From: SMYC01 sp963578475
Lineage (GTDB): Bacteria; Acidobacteriota; Vicinamibacteria; Marinacidobacterales; SMYC01
Assembly (NCBI GenBank): GCA_963578475.1
Contig: CAUZCL010000001.1
Span: 62,001 to 126,000 of the forward strand
Direction of reading: 5' to 3'
DNA length: 64,000 bases
Part shown: positions 15,635-26,022 of the stretch, one piece after another
Numbering within the stretch: position 1 is the first letter of the stretch
How the letters are laid out: every line of letters starts with the position of its first letter
Made by a program: the position numbers and the translations under genes
Notes under the pieces: model-generated
Told to the model about the DNA's origin: nothing
Databases searched by the model: none
Seen by the model: the letters and a program-made list of their open reading frames with translations, nothing else

Positions 15635-17071
15635 CTACAACGTCGTCGCCATCTTCTGAAAAGCCTCCCACAAACGACGAATGTCCTCTTCCGTCGTACG
15701 GAGGTGGGTGATACACACCCTCTGCGTGAAGCGGCCTCGCAGCCGATTGCGCGAGACAAAGAGTCCGGGCTCACGATTCACGCGCTCCATGAGCTCCTCG
15801 TTCAAGCGGTCGAGCGCCTCCTCGCTCTCGACCCCGGTAGGCACGTAGCGAAAGCACACCGTGCTCGTCATCACCGGCGCGGACAGCTCGAAATCCGGGG
15901 CCGCCTCGACCCAGGAAGCAAGAAGTTGCGTCCATTGCAAGTGGTCCTCGATTTTCGCTCGTACGGCGCGCGCTCCATAGATTTTGAGTGACATCCAGAG
16001 ACGAAGCGCGCGGAAGCGGCGCGAAAGCTCCATCGTATGTTCCATGGGTTGGCGGATCTCGCCTTCGGAAGCGCTCACTTTCAGGTATTCGGGCACCACC
16101 GTGAAGAAGCGCCGCATGAAGTCGACATCGCGCACGAGCAGGCAGCTCGTTCCCACGGGAACGAAGAGCCATTTGTGCGGATCGATGGAGAGGGAATCGG
16201 CAAGCGCCAGTCCCGGGCGCATCCATGCGCCGCTCTCGGCAGCCGCGGACAGAGCCCCATAGGCACCGTCGACATGGAGCCAGAGGCTGTGCCACTCGCA
16301 AACGGCAGATAGTGCTTCGAGCTGGTCGACCGCGCCACTGCCAATTGTCCCCACGGTCGCGACAACGGCGGCGGGCCTTTTCCCGCGAGCGCGGTCGTCT
16401 TTGACAGCCTGCTCCAGGGCTTCCGGGCTCATGCGGAACTGGACGTCGGTCGGGATTCTCCGGAGTGCCTCGGGTGGAAGCCCGAGAAATCGCAACGCTC
16501 GGTCCATAGAGCTGTGGGTCTCGTCGGAAAAATAGAACGTGAGATCGTCTCCGGCGCCGGCTCGATGGACAGCAAGTGCTAGCCCCATCAAGTTCGCCAA
16601 GGAGCCGCCGCTCGTGAGAACACCACCGCCACTCTCGGGATATTCGAGCAGAGACTGTAACCAGCCGACGACCTGAGACTCGACCGCAGCGGCCGTGGGT
16701 CCTCCTCGAACGAGACTGACGTTCTGATTCATCGTGGCCGTCAAGATGTCGGCGACGACACCAATGACGCCCGTCGAGTTCGGAATATAGGCGAAGTTTC
16801 CGGGGCTCTGAAGGTGCGTGGCATCGGGTACGATTTTCTCGCGAAACTCCTCGAACACGGCGCCGGGCTCACTCCCTTCATTCGGTAGCTCTTCGCGAAA
16901 GAGGTCGAAGACGTCCTTCGTGAGCTTGGGAGAGAGAATCGGCCCGTCGCCGCCGGGCTCGGTCATGTAGTCGACCATCCAGTCCACGGCGTCGTGGGCA
17001 AAGCGTCTCAACGCCTCAGCGCTCAACGCATCGCGCGCATCCAATTCAAACGTTCTCGGTCCTTTTTCCAT
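15635..17071 (-). CDS. PLP-dependent group II decarboxylase (aromatic-L-amino-acid type)
   Basis: 478 residues from ATG at 17071, where the family-typical N-terminus begins; the frame extends to 17146 but without a better start. Key features are FAYIPNSTGVIG, the nucleotide-proximal TSGGSLANLMGLALA, the VDGAYGA aspartate motif, and the PLP-binding Lys in SIDPHKWLFVP near residue 300. Group II decarboxylases convert aromatic amino acids (or glutamate, diaminobutyrate, histidine) into amines with CO2 release. This sequence is closest in pattern to the aromatic/tyrosine-type branch, but the substrate is inference. It is intact and stands alone on its strand. Confidence 0.88.
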   Translation of the reverse strand: MEKGPRTFELDARDALSAEALRRFAHDAVDWMVDYMTEPGGDGPILSPKLTKDVFDLFREELPNEGSEPGAVFEEFREKIVPDATHLQSPGNFAYIPNSTGVIGVVADILTATMNQNVSLVRGGPTAAAVESQVVGWLQSLLEYPESGGGVLTSGGSLANLMGLALAVHRAGAGDDLTFYFSDETHSSMDRALRFLGLPPEALRRIPTDVQFRMSPEALEQAVKDDRARGKRPAAVVATVGTIGSGAVDQLEALSAVCEWHSLWLHVDGAYGALSAAAESGAWMRPGLALADSLSIDPHKWLFVPVGTSCLLVRDVDFMRRFFTVVPEYLKVSASEGEIRQPMEHTMELSRRFRALRLWMSLKIYGARAVRAKIEDHLQWTQLLASWVEAAPDFELSAPVMTSTVCFRYVPTGVESEEALDRLNEELMERVNREPGLFVSRNRLRGRFTQRVCITHLRTTEEDIRRLWEAFQKMATTL

Positions 17072-17310
17072 TGAGGCCAAGCTTACCACTCTCGTCTCAA
17101 GCGCCTGTTTTACTACCGATCTCGAGCGCCGAGTCCCTGAGCACAACGCCGGACGAGGGGCGCGCTATACCGCGTCTCGCCATCCCGTGCGGATCGTTTG
17201 GAACGAGCGACAACTGAATCGCTCTCTCGCGTAGCATCGCGAGGCAGAAATCAAAAAGGTGTCGCCAGCGACAAGGAAGCGCTCGTGAGCGGGCGTCGCC
17301 GGCGTCGTGC

Positions 17311-17548
17311 CGCCCTTTCTACGTTCGACGCAATGCGCAGATCGTAGAAGAAGGCGTGGTGCGTCTGACACGAAAGATCGTCGAAAAAAAACATCGCCAC
17401 AGGCGACGAGCTGACAGGGCCTTATTGGCAATGCGGCCTCGTCGACGTGGCTGCCGGCGGGGAGCTCCAACACGCGGACGAAATATGGCGATCTCTAGTG
17501 GCCGCGGCGCGTCGAGAAGAGCCTTCGGGGGTCGAGCTGGTTGCGTAG
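17311..17548 (+). pseudogene. Orphan C-terminal fragment of an unknown protein
   Basis: The frame RPFYVRRNAQIVEEGVVRLT continues, after a one-base shift at an A8 run (17384-17391), as NIATGDELTGPYWQCGLVD and ends EPSGVELVA at 17548. Seven A would make it continuous. The first part of the gene is not recognisable between 17147 and 17310. No family is recognised; the coding character is clear from the joined reading. Confidence 0.5.
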
Positions 17549-17550
17549 CA

Positions 17551-19056
17551 TCACTTCTTGTCGCCGCCCTGCATCGCGTCGCGGAGCGTCTGAGCGAGAG
17601 AGCCAAAGCTTTCGCTCTGCGAGCTGTCCTGACGCTCGGCAAACTCACGCGCTTCGCTCTTTTCTCGGCCTTCGGTGACGGCTTTCGCGCTCAATCGGAT
17701 CCGTCCGCGCTCGGCATCGATTTCGAGCACGATGACCTCCACGTCACTTCCAACGGGAAAAGCCCTTCGAAGATCCTCACCATGGTCGAGGCCCGTCTCT
17801 TCGACTGGAAGCAAACCCGTTTTCCCGGGCTTCAGAAATACGAAGACGCCGTAATTTTCGTGGCGCTCGACCTTGCCGACGAGCCGAGCGCCGATCTCGA
17901 CCCTTTTCGAAGCTCGAGCGTGCGCGCTCTCCGCACGGACAGAGCCTTCATCCACGACGGCCACCCCCATGCGCTTGCGCTCGGGGTCGATCGTCAAGAT
18001 CTCGACCGCAACTTCGGCACCCGGCGCAACACTCGTCTTCCATCCATCGGTCTTGCCCGTTGGCGGGAACGTGGAAACATGCACGAGAGCTTCGATACCC
18101 GTCGCGATCTCGATGAACGCTCCGAAATCGACGAGCCGCACGACGCGGCCGCTCATCACTTGACCGACACGATAGGTCGCCGACACGGCCAACCACGGAT
18201 CGACTTGAAGCTGCTTCAAGCCGAGCGAGATCCTCCCTTGCTCTTCGTCGACGCGCAGTACCTGCACCGTGATCTCGTCGCCCGGTTGGACGATGGTCGA
18301 AGGATCGGTGACACGGGACCAGCTCATCTCCGAGACATGAAGCAATCCTTGGACGCCTCCGCCGAGATCGACGAAGGCACCATAGTCGCGCACCGATACG
18401 ACCTCGCCCGGAAGAACGGCGTCGGGAACGATGAGCTTGCGGACCTCCTCGGCGCGCTCCCGCGCCTCCTCTTCGAGGAGCGATCGTCGGGATACGACAA
18501 CGTCTTTGCCGTCACGCTTTATCTCAACGATACGGAAAGTGTAGACCTTGCCCTCGTGAATCGAAGGATCTTCGGTATAACGCGTATCGATTTGCGAGAT
18601 GGGGCAAAACGCGCGCTGAGAGGAGAAACGAACTTCGAAACCACCTTTGATGGCTTTCTCGACCCGCCCTTCCACCGGAAGCCCGGAGCGATACGCGTCT
18701 TCCAGAGCTTCGCGCGTCGCGGCTTGCCGTGCGAGCTTGTGCGAAAGCTTGATGCCGCCGGAAGTGGAAATAACGACGGCTTTGACTTTGTCTCCAACTT
18801 TCACCGATGGTTCGGCAGACTCACCACGCTCACCCGGCTCGGTGAGCTCTACGAGATCGATGGTCGCTTCGCCTTTGCTACCCACGTCAACGAAAGCGAC
18901 GTCGGAGCCGATGGCAACAATCGTCCCTTCGACCGCATCACCTTCTCGCAAAGTTGACGGCTGTAGAGACGCCTCGAACATGACGGCGAAGTCTTCTTCC
19001 TCTTCTTCCGCCGGGGCGTTCTCGTCGTTTTCGTCAGGCTCGCTCGGACCAGACAT
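17551..19056 (-). CDS. S1 RNA-binding domain protein, ribosomal protein S1-like
   Basis: 501 residues from ATG at 19056, supported by AAAGGAGA 7-8 bases upstream; the frame extends to 19140 without such a site. After an acidic N-terminus (DENDENAPAEEEEED) come five S1 domains, each with the recognisable beta-barrel pattern, for example SVRDYGAFVDLGGGVQGLLH and RLVDFGAFIEIATGIEALVH. It resembles S1 proteins that bind mRNA to the 30S subunit, though the domain number and acidic tail differ from E. coli S1, so it may be an S1-like regulator instead. Intact. Confidence 0.88.
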   Translation of the reverse strand: MSGPSEPDENDENAPAEEEEEDFAVMFEASLQPSTLREGDAVEGTIVAIGSDVAFVDVGSKGEATIDLVELTEPGERGESAEPSVKVGDKVKAVVISTSGGIKLSHKLARQAATREALEDAYRSGLPVEGRVEKAIKGGFEVRFSSQRAFCPISQIDTRYTEDPSIHEGKVYTFRIVEIKRDGKDVVVSRRSLLEEEARERAEEVRKLIVPDAVLPGEVVSVRDYGAFVDLGGGVQGLLHVSEMSWSRVTDPSTIVQPGDEITVQVLRVDEEQGRISLGLKQLQVDPWLAVSATYRVGQVMSGRVVRLVDFGAFIEIATGIEALVHVSTFPPTGKTDGWKTSVAPGAEVAVEILTIDPERKRMGVAVVDEGSVRAESAHARASKRVEIGARLVGKVERHENYGVFVFLKPGKTGLLPVEETGLDHGEDLRRAFPVGSDVEVIVLEIDAERGRIRLSAKAVTEGREKSEAREFAERQDSSQSESFGSLAQTLRDAMQGGDKK

Positions 19057-19159
19057 CGTGGGTCTCCTTTTGGATGCGGGAGCATCATAGTCCAAGAGCG
19101 CGCGGTTTCCACCCTCCGGTCCGGTCGACATCGGCGCCAAGACTCATTACGATTTCGCG

Positions 19160-20593
19160 ATGCCCTACCGTGTCGCGGTCTCCTTCGTGCGGTGGCTGCT
19201 CCGCATCTTCTTTTATCGCGTCGAGGTAACCGGCCTCGAGAACATCCCCGAAGATGGTGGCGGGCTCGTCGTCTCGTGGCATCCTAACGCGATCATCGAC
19301 GGAGGGCTCGTCCTCGCTCATTTTCCACGGCAGATCGTTCTCGGCGCTCGGCACGGGCTTTTCGCCTGGCCCGTCCTCGGCCGGCTCATGCGGGCACTCA
19401 AGATTGTGCCCGTCTATCGGCGTCAGGATTTTGCCAGTTCTGACGAGGAGATGCGGCGCGAGGCCAACCGGAAGAGTCTCGACGTGCTCGCCGAGGCGAT
19501 CGCAGGGGGGAAGTTCGCAGCACTTTTCCCGGAAGGAGACAGCCATGACGAGCCTTTCCCGAAGGAGCTCAAAACGGGCGCCGCGAGGCTCTACTACCGC
19601 GCTCGCGATCTCACACCGGAGAACGCCCCACCACCCGTGATCATCCCCATCGGTCTGCATTACGACCAGAAACGTCTTCTGGGCTCGAGGGTGCTCGTTG
19701 CCATCCACCCACCGCTCGAGCTCGACGAGACCCTCTCGGCTCCACCGGCGCAAAACGCGTCGAGCCGTGAGCAGTATAGACCGCTGACCGAAGAGCTCGA
19801 ACGCGTGCTCCATCAGGTCGTTCACGCCACCGAGAGTTGGCAGCAACACCACGCGATGCACCGAGGGCGCAAACTGCTACGCGCAGAGCGAGCCCATCGT
19901 GCTGGCGCTTCCCCCCCCCGCACCCCGACATGAAGGACGCGTTCTCGCTTTCTCACGCATGTGGACGGGCTACAACACGCGCATAGGCACACATCCCAAG
20001 GAAATCGAGCAGCTCTTTGCGCGCGTTCGAGAATATGACGAGGACATGCGGGAGCTCGGGCTTCACGATCACGAGCTCGACAGCTCACCACGACTCGCCT
20101 CGCCCTGGCTCGGTGCCATCCTCGTCTTGCAAGTGATGCTCGTCTATCTGCTGCTGCCCCCCATCCTAATCCTAGGCTATATCGTGAACATGCCCGTGGC
20201 CCTCGCCGTTCTGCTCGTGTCGAAAAAAGCCGCGCGCAAGCAAAAAGACGAAGCTTCTCTCAAGCTCGTCGCGGGAGCGATTGCCTTTCCCATCACGTGG
20301 CTCGTGGTCGCCTTGCTCGTAGCCCTCGGCAATCGGCTCCTCGAGCCCATCTATCCGGAGATACCGGGCTCGCCTCTTTTGACAGGAGTCATTGCTTTTT
20401 TCTTGAGCGCGGCGAGCGCCTATCTCGTGCTCAACTATCAGCGCCTCGCGCGACAGACGCTGCGCTCGATTCGCGTGCGTCTCACGCGGATCGCCGCAAA
20501 GCGGCACTCGAGCAATTGCACATGGAACGTGCCGAACTCCATGACGGCTTCGCGAAGCTCTCCAAAGGGCTCGCTCTCCCCGGCCGACTCTAG
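19160..20593 (+). pseudogene. Lysophospholipid/glycerol-phosphate acyltransferase with membrane extension, frameshifted
   Basis: The first 250 residues form a PlsC-like acyltransferase: WHPNAIIDGG (catalytic His and Asp) near residue 40 and FPEGDSHDEP near 123, the variant seen in GPAT/DHAPAT-like families. At a C9 run (19911-19919) the frame breaks; eight C would lead into GRVLAFSRMWTGYNTRI, a helical part and three membrane segments (LQVMLVYLLLPPILILGYI and others). A second shift near 20495 restores KAALEQLHMERAELHDGF and the stop at 20593. The full product would be about 475 residues. It would acylate glycerol-phosphate or lysolipid at the inner membrane. Confidence 0.82.
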
Positions 20594-20731
20594 CCGGACG
20601 GCCGCGTGGTCGACGCTGAACGAGATGACGTGTAGGGATTCCCCAACGATCGCGCGTACCTGTTGAGGCACAACGTACTGATTTACGCCAAGTTAGAGTT
20701 TGGCCACCTCTTTGCATGAAATTCGACTGTT

Positions 20732-22232
20732 ATGACAACCGTGATCCACTCCCATCAAGGACGTCTAGAAACGGCATCACTCCCCCGCATCGTACGCGAT
20801 CTTTGGCGCGCGAAAGCGACAGGTAATCTTCATCTGTGGAACCGGGACGCCACGAAACGTCTTGTTTTCAAAGACGGGCACATCGTCTTCGCCGGCACCA
20901 ACGTGGAAAAAGAAAAGCTCGGCGAGCGGCTCGTATGGGCTGGCAAGATCGACCGCTCCGTCCTCGACTTGTCCTTTCGTGTAATGGAGCGCTCTGACGA
21001 ACGCTTCGGCAAGACGATTGTCGAAATGGGTTGGGTGAGTCCGATGGAGATGCAGCGCTACGTCGCCACCCAAATCAAGGACATTATTTACTCCGTGTTC
21101 ACGTGGGACGAAGGCGATTACCGATTCGAAGCGGTTGGACGACCCCGTACCGGCCAAGCTCATGCTCGAGCTTCACACGGCGGAAGTGATCTATGAGGGC
21201 GCATGCCACGTCATCAACATAGCGGCGATTCGCTCCTGCGTCGGGTCCTGGAAAAACGGCTTGAAGCTCGTCGAGGGAGAACGGTTGAGCATACCCGTTA
21301 CTCGAGAGGACGGCTTCATCTTGTCGCGCGTGAAAGAGGGCGATTCGATTGGGGACGTCGTGTCGACATCACCTCTCGGCGAAGAAGAGTCGCTTCGGCG
21401 GATCTACGCGCTCGTGCTTGCTGGCGTTTTGGAAATCGAAGAGCTAGGAGAGCAACGGGAGCGACGCCCGTCGAACAACGCCGGCGCCACCCGTGACATG
21501 ACTGAAGAAGAACGCGGCTTCCGCGATTCGCTCGCAGCGCGTTACTCAGCGCTCGAGCTTGGTGATCTCTACGATCGTCTCGAAATTGATTTCGGTGCGT
21601 CGAGCAAGAGAGTGCGAGAAGCCTTTGACGAGGTCATGGCATCGCTCGAGCCCAAAGCACATTTCAGTACTTATCTGGGCAACGTGAAAGAGCGCCTAAT
21701 TAAGGTGCGGCGGAAGGTGCGCGAGGCCTATGAAGTGCTCAGCGTACCCGAATCGCGTCGAGTCTACGATTCTCGGCTCGATGGCAAGGCGACCAGATTC
21801 TCGGGCAACGATACGGTCGCCTCTCTCACGTTGGAAATGCGTGCCCGACCGTTCGCAGGCCTATCTGGCACCGATTCCGAGGAGGCAGAGCTCGTGGTCC
21901 TCGAAGCCAAACGGCTCCAGAACGGCGGAGACTACTTCGACGCCGTCGCGGCATTGACCCGCGCGGTACAGCTAGAGCCGAGGAATGGGAGCTATCACCG
22001 GCTTCTGGCTCAGTGGCTCGCGCAGAATCCTGGCTGTTGGGAATCCGCCCAAGCGCATTTCGAGCAAGCGATTGCGATCGACGACAAGGACGTCGAAGCC
22101 CATCTCGGCCTAGCCACGCTTCACGAGGAAGCGAGCCGCTCCGACAATGCGCTGGGCGTCTACGAGAGAGTCATCGAGCTCGACCCAGACAACCGTATCG
22201 CCCGCGAGAAGCTCGAACCGCAACCACGATGA
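20732..22232 (+). pseudogene. DUF4388 - DnaJ-like - TPR protein, one frameshift
   Basis: Residues 1-110 match DUF4388 (HQGRLETASLPRIVRDLWRA, then ATKRLVFKDGHIVFAGTN), a domain common in Deltaproteobacteria and Acidobacteria signalling proteins. The frame shifts near 21133; one G fewer gives YRFEALDDPVPAKLMLELH. The rest contains a J-domain-like stretch (DLYDRLEIDFGAS ... REAYEVLSVPESRRVYD) and two to three TPRs at the C-terminus (ALTRAVQLEPRNGSYHRLLA, VYERVIELDPDNRIA). It is probably a cytoplasmic scaffold in a signalling or polarity pathway; no enzyme motif is present. Confidence 0.82.
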
Positions 22233-22286
22233 GTTCAGCCTAGGCGTCCAGCTGCCCGGCCACCAATAGCTGCTAAGATCTCGTGC

Positions 22287-23558
22287 TTGGACCCGAGAAG
22301 CTCCGAGCGCGAAAGTAGCGGCTATGTCGCGCTCGTCCGCGGAAACCGCAATTTCAAGTACCTCTGGTATGGCCAGATCGTCAGCCTCTTCGGCGACTGG
22401 TTCAACCTGATCGCCTCCGCTACACTCGTCGCTTCGCTCACTGGCTCGGGCCTGGCCGTTGGCGGTCTCTTCGTCGTGCGCATGCTGGCGCCGTTTCTCA
22501 TAAGCCCGCTCGCCGGCGTTGCGGCCGACCGCTACAACCGCAAGAAGCTGCTCATTCTCACGGACGTCGTGCGGGCCGTCGTCGTTCTCGGCTTTATCCT
22601 CGTACGCTCCGCCGAGCTTCTGTGGTTCCTGTACGCGGTTACCGCTATCCAGTTCGCCATGCATGGTGTCTTCTACCCGACACGCAACGCCATCTTGCCT
22701 GACCTCGTGTCCTCTCGAGAGCTCGGCACCGCAAATGCCATCACCGGGACAACGTGGTCGGTCATGCTCGCAATGGGCGCGGCGGCAGGCGGCCTCGTGG
22801 CCGGCGGATGGGGCGTCTATCCGGCGTTCATCATCGACTCGGCCACTTTCATTCTCTCCGCCTATTTCATCGCGCGCATCCGCTACGAACCGGAGCGCCG
22901 AGACACTCACGACAAGAGCCTGCGCACCGCTCTCTCCGACTATGTCGAGGGTCTGCGCTACTTGGCGCACAACCTCAAAACACTCGCGGTGGTGCTACAC
23001 AAAGCGAGCCTCACGCTCTTCGTTGTGGGCGCTCTCGAGGTCATTCAAGTGACACTCGCGCGGGATTTCTTCGTCATTGGTGAAGGGGGCGGTATCAGCC
23101 TCGGCATCCTCTACGCCGTTATCGGGGTGGGCTCCGGCGTCGGTCCGATCGCCGCGCGCCATTTTACCGGCGATCGCGAAAGACCGCTCCAAATCGCGAT
23201 TTTCTTCGCGTATGTCACGATGGGCGTAGGGCTCATCATCATCTCGACGCTCGCGAGCTTCGGCACGGTCCTCATCGGAACGCTCATCCGGTCGATGGGT
23301 GGCGGCACGCTCTGGATCTTCTCGACTCAGCTTTTACTCCAAAAACTGCCTGAAAAGATCCGCGGACGGGTGTTCTCCACGGAGTACGCCTTTCTGACCC
23401 TTGCAATGGCGACGGGCGCTGGGCTCGCCGGGTGGGCGCTCGACCAAGTAACGACGGTCATCCCCGACCTCTTACGGCTGATGAGTTTTTTGATTTGGTT
23501 ACCGGGCCTGCTCTGGGGCGGTTTCCTCGCGAAAACGCTCTTTCGCCGCACCGACTAA
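22287..23558 (+). CDS. MFS exporter (EntS-like, MFS_3)
   Basis: 423 residues from TTG 22287. About twelve hydrophobic segments are visible. The loop between segments 2 and 3 has GVAADRYNRKKLL, the MFS motif A variant, and GLRYLAHN sits in the central loop. The pattern (FKYLWYGQIVSLFGDWFN at the start) is that of the MFS_3 branch, which includes the enterobactin exporter EntS and macrolide exporters. It probably uses proton motive force to export a small molecule; the substrate is unknown. It is intact and 54 bases behind the DUF4388 gene. Confidence 0.88.
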   Translation: MDPRSSERESSGYVALVRGNRNFKYLWYGQIVSLFGDWFNLIASATLVASLTGSGLAVGGLFVVRMLAPFLISPLAGVAADRYNRKKLLILTDVVRAVVVLGFILVRSAELLWFLYAVTAIQFAMHGVFYPTRNAILPDLVSSRELGTANAITGTTWSVMLAMGAAAGGLVAGGWGVYPAFIIDSATFILSAYFIARIRYEPERRDTHDKSLRTALSDYVEGLRYLAHNLKTLAVVLHKASLTLFVVGALEVIQVTLARDFFVIGEGGGISLGILYAVIGVGSGVGPIAARHFTGDRERPLQIAIFFAYVTMGVGLIIISTLASFGTVLIGTLIRSMGGGTLWIFSTQLLLQKLPEKIRGRVFSTEYAFLTLAMATGAGLAGWALDQVTTVIPDLLRLMSFLIWLPGLLWGGFLAKTLFRRTD

Positions 23559-23601
23559 AGAGAGCAGGAACCCTTTCCTGCTCTTACTCGTCCAAGAAGA
23601 C

Positions 23602-24003
23602 ATGAAAAGAGAGATTCGCCACGTCTTGCGCAAGCTCGCTCGTGCGCCCCTTTTCACGGCCGTCTCGATTCTGACACTAGCTCTCGGCATCGGCGCCAAT
23701 ACGGCAATCTTTAGCGTCGTCCGTGGAGTCTTGCTGAAGCCGCTCCCGTTCGAGTCCCCCGAGCGGCTCGTGGGGGTCTGGCACCAAGGCTTCGGCTTCA
23801 CAGGTGGTCTCAATCAATCGCCAGCAACCTATTTCACCTATCGCGAAGAAAGCACGACCTTCGAAGATATCGGCATGTGGGACAACGACTCTGTGTCCGT
23901 GACCGGCCTCGAGGAGCCGGGGCAAGTCGTGGCCATATATGTCACCGACGGGACACTCCCGATCCTGAAGGTCGAGCCTATGCTAGGGCGGCGCTTCACC
24001 CCC
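23602..24003 (+). pseudogene. N-terminal fragment of an ADOP/MacB-like ABC permease
   Basis: The first 134 codons match acidobacterial orphan permeases: membrane helix 1 in TAVSILTLALGIGANTAIFS, then GVLLKPLPFESPERLV and the periplasmic MacB-PCD segment to GRRFTPDD. Normal members have about 800 residues. At about 24003 the sequence switches to a methyltransferase fragment on the other strand, so the gene is cut. The frame stays open to 24285 only by chance. Confidence 0.82.
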
Positions 24004-24262
24004 GATGACAAGCTGGCAAACAACGATCCGAAACGGAGCGGCAGAAAGGCGCAAACCGTTGGTCGAGAGGATATCCCGCACGTGGAACGAGACCGCGCGC
24101 GGCGAGAGCGCGGCTCAGGACGCCGTTACCGCAGCCGAGGTCCAGAAGAGAGGCTTTGTGGCCGACTTCGACAAGAAAGGTCTCGAGCTCCGGAACGTCA
24201 GCTTTCGTCGGGATGTTCTCGGGGTCGAAAGACGCCCAATCCCTCTGGCTATCGCGCGTCAT
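24001..24262 (-). pseudogene. SAM-dependent methyltransferase fragment with internal deletion
   Basis: Starts MTRDSQRDWASFDPENIP at 24262; motif I is LLDLGCGNGVLSRALAARG. Near 24095 the reading must change frame to continue as VSFHVRDILSTNG and FRIVVCQLVIGG, the motif II-III region, so the piece between motif I and II is lost. It then runs into the permease fragment at about 24003. The C-terminal half of the enzyme is absent. The substrate is unknown. Confidence 0.7.
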
Positions 24263-24379
24263 CAGACTCCAAACATAGCAGATAGCAGAGTTGCTTCTGA
24301 CGCTTCCGAGCGGTACTTTGGCAGGGTAACTTCACGAAGGCTTTGGCAAGATGCCCAAGAGAAAGGACGGATATTTCCC

Positions 24380-26005
24380 ATGAAAAACCGTCGTTGGACG
24401 TTCGTTGCCGCGATGGCATTGATCCCCGCTTTGGCGGGTGCCGCGCAGCAACCCAGCACCGATATCGGAGACATCAACTTCCCTAATTCCGGGGCGCCGG
24501 AGGCGCAGGCCTCGTTCCTACGCGGTGTTGCCGCACTCCACAATTTTTGGTTCGACGAGGCGGCCGACGAGTTCAAAAACGCCCAGGAGACGGACCCGAG
24601 CTTCGCCATGGCCTATTGGGGCGAAGCGATGAGCTATAACCACCCGCTCTGGGCCCAGCAGGACATCGCCGCCGCAAGACAGGTGATGGGCGGTTTCGGA
24701 AAGACTCGCAAAGAGCGCATCGAGAAAGTTCAAACCGAGCGCGAGAAGATGTATTGGGCAGCGCTCGAGACCCTCTACGGCGAAGGCGACAAACTCGTGC
24801 GCGACATCGCTTATGAGAAAGCGATGGGCAGTATCCAAGAGGCGCACCCAGACGACGTGGAAGCGGCCACGTTTCACGCTCTCTCCATTCTCGGCACCGT
24901 GCGCCGCGGCGATAAAGGTTTCTTTAGACAAGTACGCGCCGGCACGATCGCGCTTGATTTGTTCGCCAGATATCCCAATCATCCGGGCGCGGCACATTTC
25001 GTGATCCACTCCTTCGACGATCCAGAGCACGCGCCGCTCGCGCTAGCCGCAGCGGAAAAATATGCGCTGATCGCTCCCGCGGCGTCGCATGCGCTTCACA
25101 TGCCCACGCACATCTTCGTGCAGCATGGCATGTGGGATCGCGTCGCCCAGTCGAACGAAAGAGCCTTCGCCGCTTCCGACGCCTGGGCCCAAAAGAAACA
25201 CTTGTCGGCATCCAAAAAAGATTGGCACTCTCTCGAGTGGGGCGCCTACGCGAATGCCCAGCGCGGCGTTTGGGGTGAGATTGGAGAGGCCATCGAGACC
25301 GTCACGGCCGCTGCGAAAGAGACAAAGGACGGGCGGCTCCGCCGGTACCAGGAGCTCATGACGGCGCGTTACCTGCTCGTTCAAGGAAAGGACGATGGGC
25401 GCGAGCTGCCCGACGTCGCCGCGGGCGAGTCCCCACCCTGGTCGCGAGGAAACGCTGATGCCGACATGCTCCTCGCACTCGGTCTCGGCTCCGGCAAAGC
25501 CAAGAACGCCGAACGGACCGAAGAAGCCGCGAAGCGGATGGGCAAGCTCGTCACGGCCGCGAAAGAGGCCGGCAACGACATTCAGGCCGACTACTTGTCA
25601 ATCATGCAGCACGAGCTCCAGGCTTCCGCCGCCATGGTGCGCGGCGAGACCGACGCGGCCTTGAAACATCTCGAAAAAGCCGTCGAGCTCGAAGCGAAGC
25701 AAGGTCCGCCGTCCGGCCCCGCTGGCCCGATCAAGCCGTCGTTCGAGCTCTACGGGGAGTTCCTCGTCAAAGCCGGCAAGTATGAGGAGGCCGTCGCGGT
25801 ACTCCGGACGAGCTTGCAGCGCACTCCGAACCGCACCCATTCGCTTCTCGCTCTCGCGCGCGCTTCCGTCAAGCTCGGCGATGTCGAGACCGCGAACCAA
25901 GCCTACGCAACCTTGAAGCGTTTCCTCAAGGACGCGGATGCCGACGTGCCTTTCTTGAAAGAGGTCAGAAGCTACGAAGCTTCGACCGACGCGGGCGGCA
26001 ACTAG
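24380..26005 (+). CDS. Secreted tetratricopeptide-repeat protein
   Basis: 541 residues from ATG 24380, which opens a signal peptide (MKNRRWTFVAAMALIPALAG). TPR-like helices run through the mature protein, starting LRGVAALHNFWFDEAADEFK, with conserved pieces AYWGEAMSYNHPLW and HALHMPTHIFVQHGMWDRVA. This pattern is shared by a family of uncharacterised TPR proteins in Acidobacteria and Bacteroidetes. The histidine-rich middle (PNHPGAAHFVIHSFDDPEHA) is a family signature and might bind metal. The frame extends upstream to 24005 but that part belongs to fragments of other genes. Confidence 0.85.
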   Translation: MKNRRWTFVAAMALIPALAGAAQQPSTDIGDINFPNSGAPEAQASFLRGVAALHNFWFDEAADEFKNAQETDPSFAMAYWGEAMSYNHPLWAQQDIAAARQVMGGFGKTRKERIEKVQTEREKMYWAALETLYGEGDKLVRDIAYEKAMGSIQEAHPDDVEAATFHALSILGTVRRGDKGFFRQVRAGTIALDLFARYPNHPGAAHFVIHSFDDPEHAPLALAAAEKYALIAPAASHALHMPTHIFVQHGMWDRVAQSNERAFAASDAWAQKKHLSASKKDWHSLEWGAYANAQRGVWGEIGEAIETVTAAAKETKDGRLRRYQELMTARYLLVQGKDDGRELPDVAAGESPPWSRGNADADMLLALGLGSGKAKNAERTEEAAKRMGKLVTAAKEAGNDIQADYLSIMQHELQASAAMVRGETDAALKHLEKAVELEAKQGPPSGPAGPIKPSFELYGEFLVKAGKYEEAVAVLRTSLQRTPNRTHSLLALARASVKLGDVETANQAYATLKRFLKDADADVPFLKEVRSYEASTDAGGN

Positions 26006-26022
26006 CACGTTTGGCACGAAGT

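Noticed and set aside
14454..17071. Aminotransferase plus decarboxylase as a biosynthetic cluster
   Set aside because: They are convergent, the first is broken, and no scaffold-forming enzyme is near.
17356..18957. 533-codon open frame on the plus strand
   Set aside because: It is antisense to the five-domain S1 protein, starts in an unrelated fragment and has no domain; GC-rich codon bias keeps it open.
19085..19861. 258-codon open frame on the minus strand
   Set aside because: Antisense to the acyltransferase; no domain.
22110..22970. 286-codon open frame on the minus strand
   Set aside because: Antisense to the MFS exporter and the DUF4388 gene; composition is Arg/Asp-rich without structure.
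23602..24285. Complete short permease of 227 residues
   Set aside because: Homology to the permease stops at about 24003 and the remainder is antisense to a methyltransferase fragment.
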